Below are positions 36,731 through 47,561 of a stretch of DNA of 64,000 nt, piece after piece. The position numbers and the translations under genes are program-made. Source of the stretch: Misgurnus anguillicaudatus (Eukaryota; Chordata; Actinopteri; Cypriniformes; Cobitidae); assembly GCF_027580225.2 (NCBI RefSeq), contig NC_073358.2, positions 46,276,001 to 46,340,000 on the forward strand, in the 5' to 3' direction. Each line of letters begins with the position of its first letter. Within the stretch, counting starts at the first letter, position 1. The notes beneath the pieces were generated by a model. That model was not told where the DNA came from and did not search any database. It saw only the letters and a list, made by a program, of their open reading frames with translations.

Positions 36731-36868
36731 TGTGCAACTGAGCATACTGCTTTAGACTGCCGGTTGGGTTTGAAAGAAGGACGTCCATTTTCAGGAATCA
36801 CTGCATGCATGGATTTCTGTGCCCACGCTCACAAAGACCAGCATAACCTCCCAAATGGCTGCACCGTG
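36731..36868 (+). CDS. tet3: tet3 catalytic exon with iron-binding HxD
   Basis: Acceptor TGTTTCTTAG, donor ACCGTG|GTATGT, phase 0 on both sides, 46 codons (residues 1329-1374). It encodes [20 protein letters not shown] followed by [20 protein letters not shown]. The HKD triplet (His codon 36830-36832, Asp codon 36836-36838; H1362 and D1364) is the Fe(II)-coordinating HxD of the dioxygenase core, so the enzyme should be catalytically competent here. Confidence 0.96.
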
Positions 36869-37124
36869 GTATGTTATATATATGCATGAATAAATATAAT
36901 AATAAATGCTTGTTTGAGCTGCCTTAATTTAAAAACATCTTGCACTGACCCATCTTAACATATAAGTGCTATTGTTTTGTCTCAAGATACACACTAGGCC
37001 TTGTCCTGGTTTACTTTAAACCCTGTCTGGGAAAGCACCCCATTGTGTTTTACAGGTAGTATGAGGTTTAAAGAAGTGCAACTGCTGTTAATTTTAAATG
37101 TATACTTTCAAATGTTACTTCTAG

Positions 37125-37473
37125 GTGTGCACTCTAACGAGAGAGGACAATCGCAAAGTAGGCAGCATCCCAGATGAAGAACAGCTGCATGTGCTTCCAC
37201 TCTACAAGATCGCTTCAACTGATGAATTTGGTAGTGAAGAAAATCAGCGCCTCAAAATGCAGTCAGGAGCCATCCAGGTGCTGTCTAACTTCCGTCGAGA
37301 GGTTAGAAAACTTCCGGAACCTGCTAAATCCTGCCGCCAGCGTCGGTTGGAGGCCAAAAAGGCAGCGTCAGAGAAGAAGAATAAGAAACTTCAGCTTACA
37401 GAAACCCCAGAGAAGACTCTAAAGATGGAGATGCATCACACAGAGTCCCCACACCCTCAGCAAGGCAATAAAG
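37125..37473 (+). CDS. tet3: tet3 catalytic exon (first half of DSBH, end)
   Basis: Acceptor TTACTTCTAG, donor AAAG|GTGAGT, phase 0 to 1, residues 1375-1490. It starts [10 protein letters not shown] and includes [40 protein letters not shown] and [15 protein letters not shown]. These are hallmark TET beta-helix strands, followed by a basic coiled stretch ([15 protein letters not shown]) that begins the long unstructured insert dividing the catalytic domain. Confidence 0.95.
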
Positions 37474-37739
37474 GTGAGTAGTTAAATCTTATTTTGTTAA
37501 ATGCCCAAATACATAAAGCAACTTGTATAGGTATGTTAATTGTTGTTTGTTTAAGGTAAAGGATCAACCATTGAAAAAACTTTGGTGTGGTATACTGATT
37601 CTAAGAGAAATCTGCAATAGGTGCATTTTGGACGTTGGGGTGGCATTATTTGAATGTAATTTGCCATTCAAATAAAGGATTAGGAATTGTTTTTGAAACA
37701 GTGTATTGCATTATGTTTATACCTGATTTTGTTTTCTAG

Positions 37740-39427
37740 CTATTCCAAAACAGGAGGTGAAGCCCACCATCAAAAAAGAGCCCGTCGACCGCTTCCAGCC
37801 CTTCAATGGAGCCATACATGGCTACCCAGCACTAGGGAACGGCAAGACAACTCCCGATCCCCACACCATGGACAGTTCGTTCTCGTACCCTGGTAACTAT
37901 GCAAGAGGTCGAGTCCCTAACAACAGCCAAGCTCCGGCACAGAGCCTCATCAATGGCTTTCACCCTAATCTCCAAGACATGCGCTACGGTTACTACAACT
38001 ACCCTCCCAATGCACTTTTTCCTCCTGAGCTCTTGAGGAATGGAGCCTGGCCCAAAGCTGGAGAACTCCCTGCCACGTCATTTGACCAGAAGCCAGATGT
38101 TCAGTGTCTCCAAGCCAAGCTGGCACACGGCTATTCCAACCGTCCTGGGCAATCACAACAAATGGCATCCATGCAAGGCTACCCACACTCATCTGAGGTT
38201 TCAAAGTCTCCTGTTCCACCCAGTCATACTCCATCAATGTCACTTGAGCAGAAACATCGTTCAACACCCATCATCAAACAGGAGCCTATGGATGTGCCAC
38301 TATATGCTGGCAGATTAGATGGGCAAGGTCAAAGCTGCCCTGAAGGTTGGCCTGGACATAAACCAAATGGCAGCCTAGCCCCTAAAGGCTGGGATGGAAA
38401 CATCCGACAAAGTCCAACCGATTCATGCTTTACTCCAGACAGGCAAAGGCTCCACCAGCAACACCAACACGAGCACCCTCAGTATCCACAGCAGCCACAG
38501 TGGAACCCTTGTCCCCGTCCTAACACTCCAGTGGCATCCCCTGCTCCATCTCCCTCTCCTTCCCATAAAGCAGGTCTTTCTTCTACTCCATCTCCTCATC
38601 CATCTACCCCAAAACAGTGGGACAGCCCTGCCCCAAGTCCACAACCTAGGACCTGGGGCCCTTATGGTCCCATAGGTTACGGGCCTGGCGGTATTAGGCA
38701 AGGCAACCCTGCTGGTGCATTCCCTGACAAAATGCTCTCCCAAGCAGGTGCAAACTGTGGCTCTGCTCCTCTGGGAGTCCAGGAGAATGCCTGGAAATCT
38801 GGTGGTGGATCAGCAGCAGGCAGCACACCATCTCCAGCTCCTGAGGGTCGCTTGTTCCCCGATGCACTGCAAAAGTCAGCTGGGCAGGGATGCTGGGATA
38901 GTGAGGCAGAGACTCAAAGTCAACATGATCCGTCAGAAGAAGAGGTTTGGTCAGACAGCGAACACAACTTCTTAGACCCCAACATCGGTGGAGTAGCGGT
39001 GGCTCCTGCTCACGGCTCTATTTTGATTGAATGTGCCCGTCGGGAGCTCCATGCCACCACACCACTTAAAAAGCCAGACCGCACCCACCCAAGTCGTATT
39101 TCCCTGGTCTTCTACCAGCACAAAAACCTTAACCAGCCCGCCCATGGCCTGGCTTTGTGGGAGGCCAAGATGAAGATCCTAGCTGAGCGAGCACGGCAAC
39201 GACAACAAGAAGCAGCTCTCTTGGGTCTCTCACAGGAAGAAATTAAGGCCTACGCGAAAAAGCGCAAGTGGGCGGCTGGATCCGCAAGCCCGTCCCCTGG
39301 ACAGACAAAGGACAAACGAGAGGGTGTTGTGACACGGACGGCACCCACACAGAATACCACCACCATAGTGACTGTTTCACCACACCCGTCCACACACCTC
39401 ACTGGTCCTTACAGTCGATTTGTGTGA
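37740..39427 (+). CDS. tet3: tet3 last coding exon (insert and second half of DSBH)
   Basis: Acceptor TTTTCTAG, phase 1, stop TGA at 39425-39427; residues 1491-2052. The first two thirds is a Pro/Ser/Gln-rich low-complexity insert, with IKKEPVDRFQPF near its start and an IIKQEPMD sumoylation-type site at about 38271-38290. From about 38936 it returns to the conserved core: EEEVWSDSEHNFLDPNIGGV, APAHGSILIECARRELHATT, HPSRISLVFYQHKNLNQP and HGLALWEAKMK. The distal iron-binding His is codon 39050-39052 (H1928). The Arg 15 residues later (codon 39095-39097, R1943) corresponds to the 2-oxoglutarate-binding Arg, with the same 15-residue spacing as in TET2. The protein ends TGPYSRFV. Confidence 0.96.
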
Positions 39428-40173
39428 ACTGTTGTAGACTGTTGCCCCCTGGAGCCAGAGATGGGAAAAGAAATGATAAGGATCATAAATCGTACTCCTT
39501 TTCCATTTGCTTCCCTGCTTTTAGCTCCAACTCCTCTTTCAGGCTACTACAAGTAGGAAAAGAATAGAGTAAGGGGCAGTTTTTTCACTTTTTTCTTTAC
39601 CTCAAATTTTGGCAGCAGTTTGGGAATACCCCAAACGGACACGCTGTCTATGGTGCTCTTGCTCTCTCCAACATGAGAGGGATTTCCATAGCTACCCCTC
39701 CTTAAGTGAATTTGATGATCCTAATTATTAATGCTCTATTATCAATATTATTACGATTGCTATTGTTACTGTCAACGTTGATATTACAGGTATTGTTATT
39801 ATATTATGAAGATGACTATTTTTTATTTTAATGTTATTGTTTTTTTGTCATTGTTATTAATATTATGATTTCCCCCTTTCGACTAAAAGGGACTTCCTTT
39901 TAATTCTTGCTTGTTCGTTATGAACACAAGAACAAGCTAATCAGCATTTTTTTGCGCTTTTTGCCTTTTCCACCTATCAGCCGCTCTATAAAAGAAGCGC
40001 CTTCACATCATTGCGGTTCACATTTATGTGGCTGCATTATGGCAACTCTAGAGTATTTACTCGTAGTTCTAGTCACTCATCACGTGACTAAAATTAGAAA
40101 GAAAGGACCTGACACCAGCTTGGGCCTTTCGGTTTGGTGCCACCCTAATGAAATATGTCAAGTTTCACATACC

Positions 40174-40186
40174 TTCAAATGGTGCT
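40174..40186 (+). promoter_or_regulatory. extended miR-29b/c complementary site
   Basis: TTCAAATGGTGCT pairs contiguously with positions 2-14 of the miR-29b/c sequence as I recall it, longer than the seed alone. It lies upstream of the proximal AATAAA, so it would be kept even in a short 3' UTR. Confidence 0.5.
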
Positions 40187-40426
40187 TCTTTTCTGTCTCT
40201 AGTGTCTCAAATTTTATCCTCATAATATCGAGGCAGATGCTGGACCTGGGTGCTTATAGCAGCAGATGTCATTCATCTTCAGTGACGGGACTTGTTAAGA
40301 GTCCTGGTAATTGGCTCAGCCTTTCCTCTGACAGGTGCTGACTTATTTGCCTGTGGTGCTTTTTCATTGGCCATTTTTCACTACCAATGTTAAATTTTTT
40401 AGTCCATGCTAACAAAGATTCATCTT

Positions 40427-40432
40427 AATAAA
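40427..40432 (+). terminator. candidate proximal polyadenylation signal of tet3
   Basis: Canonical AATAAA within CTTAATAAAACAGCCC, about 1.0 kb after the stop codon. Use of this site would remove five of eight miR-29 sites. Confidence 0.35.
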
Positions 40433-41381
40433 ACAGCCCTATAGAGCTGCAGATAACCCATCATGGGTCTGAACAAACCATACTCGAACCGGATTCTTAA
40501 ATTCGTAGCCATTTTGATTGGATCTCTGCTCGCCCTAGACATGTTCAGATATTTGTAATGCAGAGACTTTGAGCTGCAATAGGCAAGAAATGTTTTTCAA
40601 AATAATGACTTACTTGCATCACAAATGAGTATCTATGTACATTTATTAGCAGACTAACCACAAAAAAACACAAACTGCCCTTGTGTAAATGACACAAGTC
40701 TTCCATGACCTGATTTATTTATAGCTACCCATTTGTGATCATTTCTCAAGTTATTATTTTGTTGATATTTTCTTAGCTCCTGCCGGTTTAACCACCAGCC
40801 TAACGGACAGAGCACATTTCTTGGGGTTTGGTGCTACTATGAGTCTTTACGCTCCAGTAAAGTTGCCCCTCATGTAAAAGGCAGCCCTCATCTCTCTCTT
40901 TCTGCCCTGAGATCAGCCACACCGTAACGGTGCTGAATGGCAGTGCATATAGTTATAGCTCAGTCGTTTGTGTGAATGTATGAGTAAGTAACAATGCACA
41001 CGCGTGTGTGCACGTGCATGCGTTCGCAAACATGCACACAGGTCAGAATGTATGTGCACGAGTGTGAATGCCTGTGTTTGAGCTACGCAGGGCTGCCACT
41101 GGTTTACACAGGGCTGTAAGATGCTTGACACCCTCACAGAGGAGAGATCCTGGTGCTCATTGAGTAAGTGGTCCTAAAGCTCTTTACCTCGTGTTGTACA
41201 GACACTGGTCCCAGTTCACAACATGCTACCAATACACAGGCGCTACAGGCTGCAGGCTTGCTGCCTACATCCACATTCGTACCTACTTTTTTATTCTTAT
41301 TTATTATATGATGATGATGATGATTATTGTTATTGTGATTGCTGTCATTTTATTTTTTTGGTTTGCTCATTTTAGAGAAAC

Positions 41382-41531
41382 TGTAAATATTGAAGAGAGG
41401 ATTTTATAAAAGCACTTTTAATCTTGATTTTAATGCGGAGAAAAAAAAATGTTAAGAACGGATTATTGACAACTTGAAGCCTAGTTTTTTGTTTTATTGG
41501 AATTTTATTGGGAGAGATAGAAATGTAAATA
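41382..41531 (+). promoter_or_regulatory. pair of Pumilio-type elements
   Basis: TGTAAATA occurs at 41382-41389 and 41524-41531, matching the Pumilio consensus TGTANATA. A miR-101 8-mer (GTACTGTA) is at 41701-41708 nearby. Both are short motifs and could be chance in AT-rich sequence. Confidence 0.35.
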
Positions 41532-42912
41532 GTTAAATATTTAGGTAAGATTATTTAACTGGTGAGGGATGATGGCCTAATCATGAATGATTCCTGAATT
41601 TTTAATCTTCAGTCGTCTGTATGTCAAGCCGTCGCCAACGGAGCACAGAGCATGATGCTTTGTTGGTCTATTCGAGATACTGCTGTCCTTCCTTTCGTGA
41701 GTACTGTACTTACACCGATACCTCTGTACTACCACCGGCTTCCTTTCCCGTCACATCTACAAACCGTAACCTTATGGAGAACAACTGTGCGAACCTGTTG
41801 ACTAATACGAACGGCTCGCAAGGATTCAGGACTCGCACCGTTTCGAAGGGAAGTGGAAGAAGTACATCGCTTTTACATGAAAATGACCCATGGAACCGAA
41901 ATGAATATCAGGTTTAAACTTGCCTCTTGAAATGTGACAGCTTTCAGTTCAGAACTCTAGTAGGTAGATCATGTATTGTTTTTGTTTCTTGTATAAAATA
42001 TCACGTGGGGTGGGAGTCTTACTTAACTCTTATAACTGCACTGACATATCTAGATTGTCACTTGTTCTCGGAGACGTGAGACTTGAAGCCGAGCTGAAAG
42101 GTTGTTCTCGAAACCCGGATTTAATTTTTATTCACCCCGAATAATGGCTTTTTAACCGTGGTGCTACCCCCTAGAGTTCACTGTGGAAACGACTCATAGC
42201 AAACGCTGTTGCTATAGTTTTTGGGGCTCTTCATTTGATATGTGAACTCTTTTGAGAGCATAGGAAACCTTTGTGGTGCTGATCATTTTTAAATCTTTTT
42301 ACGTAATTACTTCTGAGACATTTCTGATGATTGCAAATTTTTAAACAAAGCACTCCAATCGATCCAGTAACCCTTTTTAGTCGTTATCTTAAATAACTGG
42401 TAAAATGGTACTTGATGTGCACGATAGCAGGTAGAGGAATAGGTACTCTCATGCTTGTGTTGTGAATAGACTGTTAATTTTAATATTCTGGTGCTACCTG
42501 AACTGCCCAGAGATCTGATTTCACGCGTTTTAAACATTTTCTTTATATTCACTCTTACGTTTTGGCAACACTGTCACACAAATACAAATACACCACACGG
42601 ACACGTTTGCATACACACACTACTCTGTGCCCCTCTTAAAGTACTCGCTGTTAGAGTATCTATCATGCCCAGTTTTTAAACATCAAAACGATAAAATGTC
42701 TAAACTTAAAAGAAAAAAAGAAACTGGCAGCTACATTCCTTTATGAGTTAAAGATTGTTCTTGGTTCTATTTTTCATGTTGAGTATGCAGTATGTAAAAA
42801 GTGTTATCTTTTGTTTGGTCTCTCTCCTTGTAGCTGTATGGTGTATTATGTGAATACATAGTGTATGTGGTAAAACCCACAATACTGTTTTACGTTCTAA
42901 ACTAAGAAAAAA

Positions 42913-42935
42913 AATAAAAAATGCAAAGAAATAAA
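42913..42935 (+). terminator. distal polyadenylation signals of tet3
   Basis: Two canonical AATAAA hexamers (42913-42918 and 42930-42935) are followed by GTGTGACGACATGT, a GT-rich downstream element. Recognisable repeats resume from about 43.0 kb, consistent with the end of a constrained UTR. Confidence 0.6.
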
Positions 42936-42999
42936 GTGTGACGACATGTATTCATTTTAATTTACCTATTGACTGTGTTAACAAACATTTCCTAGGTGA

Positions 43000-43515
43000 A
43001 AAAAGTGCACTGTAAGTTTACACTAATTCTGTACACAGTTTACTTTTTAATACACTTAAAATCTATTTAAGTATAGCTGGTATTTAGTATACTTTATTCA
43101 AGTGCGCTGAAGTACTGCTGAAGAAGTAGAAACACACTTTTACTAAGTATATTTGTATACTTTTACACTTTTATTTAGCAAAAACAATATAGTACATTAC
43201 TTTTGTTTAAGGTTGTGATATGATAAATGATTAAGATAAGTCCAAATATCACTGCTGCATTATTTACAGCCTTGTCAATAATACAAATACAACCCACAAG
43301 AGTCTATAAAAAATTTGCTGTAATTATGCAGCTGGTTGCCAGTAACTTACTGTAGAAGATAAAGACTGACAATGTTTCATGTTTATTTATCTTTGAACAA
43401 ACTGTTGCCAGTAAATAACATAAATGTAAAATTTACAGTAAGTTACTGGCAGCTAGTTGCCAGTAATACCATTAATACTGTAATTTCTACATAATTTTTT
43501 ACAGTGGCTGCATTG
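43000..43515. repeat. short palindromic repeats after tet3
   Basis: A TACACTTAAAAT-type block (about 43010-43190) and inverted copies of GTTGCCAGTAACTTACTGTA (43333-43352 and about 43436-43455). These are probable MITE fragments. Confidence 0.45.
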
Positions 43516-43519
43516 TGTT

Positions 43520-44795
43520 AAAAGTCCACATGATGGCGCCATATGCATGTGTGCACAGATTTACGATATAGGTGTGTGGGAACAAACCTGAATGTACCTC
43601 AACGGTTTTGTGAATGCTTATATAAAATGTGTATTTTTTCCTAGGAAAGCGCTAATAAATTATTTTAAGTAGTTTGGCATTAATATTTTGAATACATTTA
43701 TGAATAATGATATGGTACGTGGGAAATACGGTTATTTTATGTTTGTGTGGCGGGAGTTGACGTAGGATATCTGTTTTTAAAGCAAGTGGCACCAAGATTA
43801 TTATTGGTATTCAATATAACATCTAGTTTAGGGTAATACTTATTTTCAAATTACTATGTTTTCTGAATCATTTATATATTTTTTCCCGCTTCAGAGCCGT
43901 GTACCTCATGTAGTCAGTCATGATCTGTCAATCATTTTAAATTTTACCCAATATCATAAATACAAGCCTAAATGCATACCCGTCCACACTTTTGAGAGTA
44001 GATTGAAATATGGATACAAAAATCACGTTATTCCTACCTTAATATAAATTATTTTCCTATTTTTCAGTCTCAGGTGATTTTCGCCGTCGGTTACTGAGTA
44101 CGTTAGATAGTACTGCGCATGTCCAGACAGAAAGTCGCAGTTTTAATTTTATAATTTATTTTTCACTACATTTAACAGACAATATAAATTGTTATTATTA
44201 CAAAGAATGAGAATAAAATTGCCAAAATTAATTTTACACACACAAAAAATTGAATTGGCCAATCTCGACGCTTATGGCCTATTGAACAAACTGATTACAT
44301 TTCGTTTTATTAAAAAAAAACTTGAATAAAACAATTCTTAGCATTTGCAAAGCTTACAGTTTTAAAGTTTGAAACTACTTTAGTTTGGAGGTCCTCAGAC
44401 TGAAAGTGTTAGCTGTGTTGCAGCGCCCTCTGCTGGACACTATGCTGTCACGTCAGTAATACTGTTTCAACATAAAAAGTACTAAACATTTATAGTCACT
44501 AATAAAAAAGTTAAATTATTTATACATTATTTTTCTTTCTTTCAAATATTTAATTGTTAACAATTCCAGACAAATGAGTCATTGCGGGAAGTTGATATAA
44601 CATCTTTATAACTTAAAGCATATTCAGTGCAGTCATGGTTTATCATTAACATTAGCATCTATAAGGGGTTGCATGTTATTTGGGCAATGTCAAACAATCA
44701 CAGTGCAAACACTACATCCGGTGGTTATGATGATATCCACTCTTTATTACACATGACGACTGTTGAAATAATTAAGAGGCACAGCACTTTCTCTG
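43520..44795. other. intergenic sequence, mostly unassigned
   Basis: No gene. The only notable site is the CTCF-type motif at 44422-44436. Confidence 0.4.
44422..44436 (-). promoter_or_regulatory. CTCF-type motif downstream of tet3
   Basis: The reverse complement CCAGCAGAGGGCGCT fits the 15-bp vertebrate CTCF core consensus at every position. It lies about 1.5 kb after the distal poly(A) signals, between the gene and the transposon-rich tract. Binding is an inference. Confidence 0.45.
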
Positions 44796-44799
44796 ACTC

Positions 44800-45345
44800 A
44801 TGTTTACCCCATGCAGGAATTGAAAAACATTTAAACAGCACACACTTTTTTGCATTAGTTACAAGCTACAGTAGCACAAAGATGCCTCCTAAATGTATTA
44901 TTGAGATGAACGAGATCAAAAAATATCCAGCAAACTCATGACCTTGCAGATTGAGTGTCTTTCATCTATAAAAAAAAATAAATGTACATAATGGATATTT
45001 GTAAAGCTCTTTGGTCACATAAAATATAAAATAGCAAACCCAATTTATACAAGCATTCTGTTAATGAAGGCAATTGACTGATTTCTGATGTGGGCTTGAA
45101 AATTAGATCAAAGTTTTCACTAATAGCTTGCAAATGGCATACTGTATACAATTTGGTCTGATAGATGTTGAGCATTTTTATAGATGAAAGCTACTCAATC
45201 TGCAAGGTCAATGAGATTGCTGGATGTTTCTTGCTCCCATTCATCTCAATCGGAAGAATCCTTGTGGAGGCATCTTTGTTCTACGGTAGCTTGAAACTGA
45301 TGCAAATTCCAGAAGTTTAACTCAAAAAGCATGTGCTGTTTGAAT
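44800..45345. repeat. large imperfect inverted repeat
   Basis: The block at about 44827-44985 (CAGCACACACTTTTTTGCAT ... TTTCATCTATAAA) recurs inverted at about 45177-45345 (TTTATAGATGAAAGCTACTC ... AAGCATGTGCTGTTT). A palindromic transposon relic without clear termini. Confidence 0.6.
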
Positions 45346-45543
45346 GTTTGTCAATGAACAATTTTTAGCTGTATAAGACACTTAACGGAAGTCAAGGAAA
45401 GTCAAGACACTTCATCTAAGTCAAGGGTATTGACAATTATAATGTGTCTAAAAATAACACACAAAAAATATTCTTTCATGTCTTTATTGAGAACAACCAA
45501 AACACCTCATATTGCTTGTGGAAAAAGTATGTGAACCCTTGAG

Positions 45544-46459
45544 TTAAAGGAATATTCCATTTTCTTAAAAGAAAAATCCAGATAATTTACTCACCACCAT
45601 GTCATCCAAAATGTTGATGTCTTTCTTCAGTCGAGAAGAAATTATGTTTTTTGAGGAAAACATTGCAGTATTTTTCTCATTTTAATGGACTTTAATAGAG
45701 CCCAACATTTAATACTTAACTCAACACTTAACAGTTTTTTTCAACGAAGTTTCAAATGACTATAAACGTTCCCAAACGAGGCATAAGTGTCTTATCTAGC
45801 GAAACGATTGTCATTTTTGACAAGAAAAATAAAAAATATCCACTTTTAAACCACAACTTCTCGTCTAAATCCGGTCGTGATGCGCCAGCGTGACCCCACG
45901 CAATACGTCATAACGTCAAGAGATCACAGAGGACGAACGCGAAACTCCGCCCCAGTGTTTACAAATGTGTTGAAAGAGGACCGTTCCTACGCTGTTGTAT
46001 GTCAACTGATACTAATTAATGTCTTTGTGTCAGTTTATTGTTTACAATGGTCTGCAAATTTGCGTTTTATTTATGTAACACGTGACCTCCCTACATCACT
46101 ACGCATTTACGTTAGGTCGCGCTGGACCGGACCTAGGCGAAAAGTTGTGGTTTAAAAGAGCATATTTTTTATTTTTCTTGTCAAAAATGACAATCGTTTC
46201 ACTAGATAAGACCCTTATGCCTCGCTTGGGATCGTCCATAGTCCCCCGAAACTTCGTTGAAAAAAACTGTTAAGTGTCGAGTTAAGTATCAAATGTTGGG
46301 CTCCACTAAAGTCCATCAAAATGAGAAAAATCCTGCAATGCCCTCCTCCAAAAACACAATTTCCTCTCGACTGAACAAAGAAAGACATCAACATTTTGGA
46401 TGACATGGTGATGAGTAAATTATCTGGATTTTTCTTTAAAAAATTGAATATTCCTTTAA
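45544..46459. mobile_element. TTAA-flanked palindromic MITE in the Tc1 element
   Basis: TTAAAGGAATATTCC and GGAATATTCCTTTAA-type ends with TTAA on both sides. Arms contain CTTATCTAGCGAAACGATTG and its inverse. It is the same family as 1901-3330. Tc1 sequence continues on both sides. Confidence 0.85.
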
Positions 46460-46524
46460 TGACATCAAAAAAGTTAATTGGAGTCAGGTTTTAGCACATC
46501 TTCAGTCTCATTAAGATAACACAT

Positions 46525-47561
46525 TTGGAAGTGTGGACTAAAGCTACTTTGACTGATAAAAACCCATCAAACTTTGCACGAGAACAACATGCTTATGTAA
46601 CACGCCTCACAAAAAAGAGCTTTCAGAGGAGCTACGATCAAGAATTGTTGCTTTACATAAAGCTGGAAAGGGTTACAGTCTACAGTTACAAATGGAGATG
46701 CTTTGGGACTGTTGCTACTCTACCAAAAAGTGGGCATCCAGTCAAAATGACACCAAGAGCACAGCGAAGCCTCATCATTGCGGTAAAGAAACAACACCGA
46801 ATGACAGCCAAAGATTTGAAGGCATCATTGGAACTTGCTAACATCTCTGTTCATGAGTCTACAATACGTAAAACACTGAACAAGCAGGGTTTCCACGGCA
46901 GGACAACATGAAGGAAGCCACTGCTACTAAAAAGAAGAATGCTGCATGCCTGAAGTTTGCAAAAGAGCACATCCAAAGCGATACTGGTCAAATGTTTTGT
47001 GGACTGATGAAACTAAAATTGAACTACTTGGAAAAAGTTACACCTGGCGTAGAAAAGGCACAACATATCATCATGAAAACATCATCCCAACTGTAAATTA
47101 TGGAAGGGGTTTGCTTTGCTGCATCAGGGCCTGGCCAGCTTGCAATCATTGAGGGGGAAATGAATTCCCAAGTATATCAGACAATTCTTCAGGATAATGT
47201 GAGAATATCACGTCAGCTGAAACTGTGTAGAAGGTGGGTTATGCAACAGGACAACGACCTAAAACACCAGAGCAAGTCCACAACAGAATGGCTTCAGAAA
47301 AACAAAATCAGCCTTTTGAAGTGGCCAAGTCAGAACCCAGATCTCAACCTAATAGAGATGCTGTGGATTGACTTGAAGAGAGAGGGCCTTACACATGAAG
47401 CGTCCAAAGATGACAGAGCTAAAGCAGTTCTGGCAGGAAGAATGGGCGGAAATTCAAGTCTGATCCATAGCTACAGGAAGCGCCTGGTTGAGGTTATTGC
47501 TGCCAAGGGGATCAACAAGTTATTATTTCTTAGTGTTCACTTACGTTTTCACTGCTGTTGA
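46525..47561 (+). pseudogene. Tc1-type transposase, frameshifted
   Basis: Frame 1 (46525-46911) covers the paired-type DNA-binding half (RMTAKDLKASLELANISVHE STIRKTLNKQG). The frame then shifts to 46946-47152 with VLWTDETKIELLG, holding the first catalytic Asp, and again to 47100-47561 with QQDNDLKHQSK and NPDLNLIEMLW, holding the second Asp and the Glu in DD34E spacing. The two frame changes make it non-functional, although all three catalytic residues are still recognisable. This is a cut-and-paste transposase family; I infer no host role. Confidence 0.9.

Larger units (their letters stand above)
39651..42496 (+). promoter_or_regulatory. array of eight miR-29 seed-match sites
   Basis: Perfect 7-mer matches TGGTGCT to the miR-29 seed occur at 39651, 40180, 40354, 40829, 41151, 42159, 42274 and 42489. 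Those at 40829, 42159 and 42489 are 8-mers (TGGTGCTA). In mammals miR-29 is a known repressor of TET mRNAs. Density in this UTR is far above the one expected per 16 kb for a given heptamer. Functionality is inferred. Confidence 0.7.
359..42955 (+). other. tet3: tet3 gene locus (transcribed region within the window)
   Basis: This is the transcription unit of a teleost TET3 5-methylcytosine dioxygenase, a nuclear Fe(II)/2-oxoglutarate enzyme that oxidises 5mC to 5hmC, 5fC and 5caC. Eleven coding exons are recognised by protein similarity, and every donor/acceptor pair is GT/AG with matching phase. Identity as TET3 rather than TET1 or TET2 rests on three things: the CXXC domain encoded in the same gene, the C-D-C-x-G-P-x-C-P-D-Y-L-E-W-L-E motif in the giant exon, and the conserved SLQTAIAIEALTQL and KIESSGxVTVLSTT segments typical of vertebrate TET3. 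The 5' limit is uncertain, since untranslated exons may lie upstream of the window. The 3' limit is set by polyadenylation signals near 42913-42935. The joined product from ATG 706 is 2052 residues, somewhat longer than mammalian TET3 (about 1800), mainly because of low-complexity expansions. Confidence 0.95.
39428..42955 (+). other. tet3: tet3 3' untranslated region
   Basis: About 3.5 kb of AT-rich, repeat-poor sequence follows the stop codon and is free of recognisable transposons, unlike the DNA beyond 43 kb. It carries many microRNA and Pumilio-type motifs. A canonical AATAAA lies at 40427-40432 (possible proximal site), and a pair at 42913-42918 and 42930-42935 is followed by a GT-rich stretch (probable main distal site). 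The exact cleavage points cannot be determined from sequence alone. Confidence 0.75.

Noticed and set aside
37965..38975. Frames of 86-106 codons within the last exon
   Set aside because: Shadows of the Pro/Ser/Gln-rich tet3 frame.
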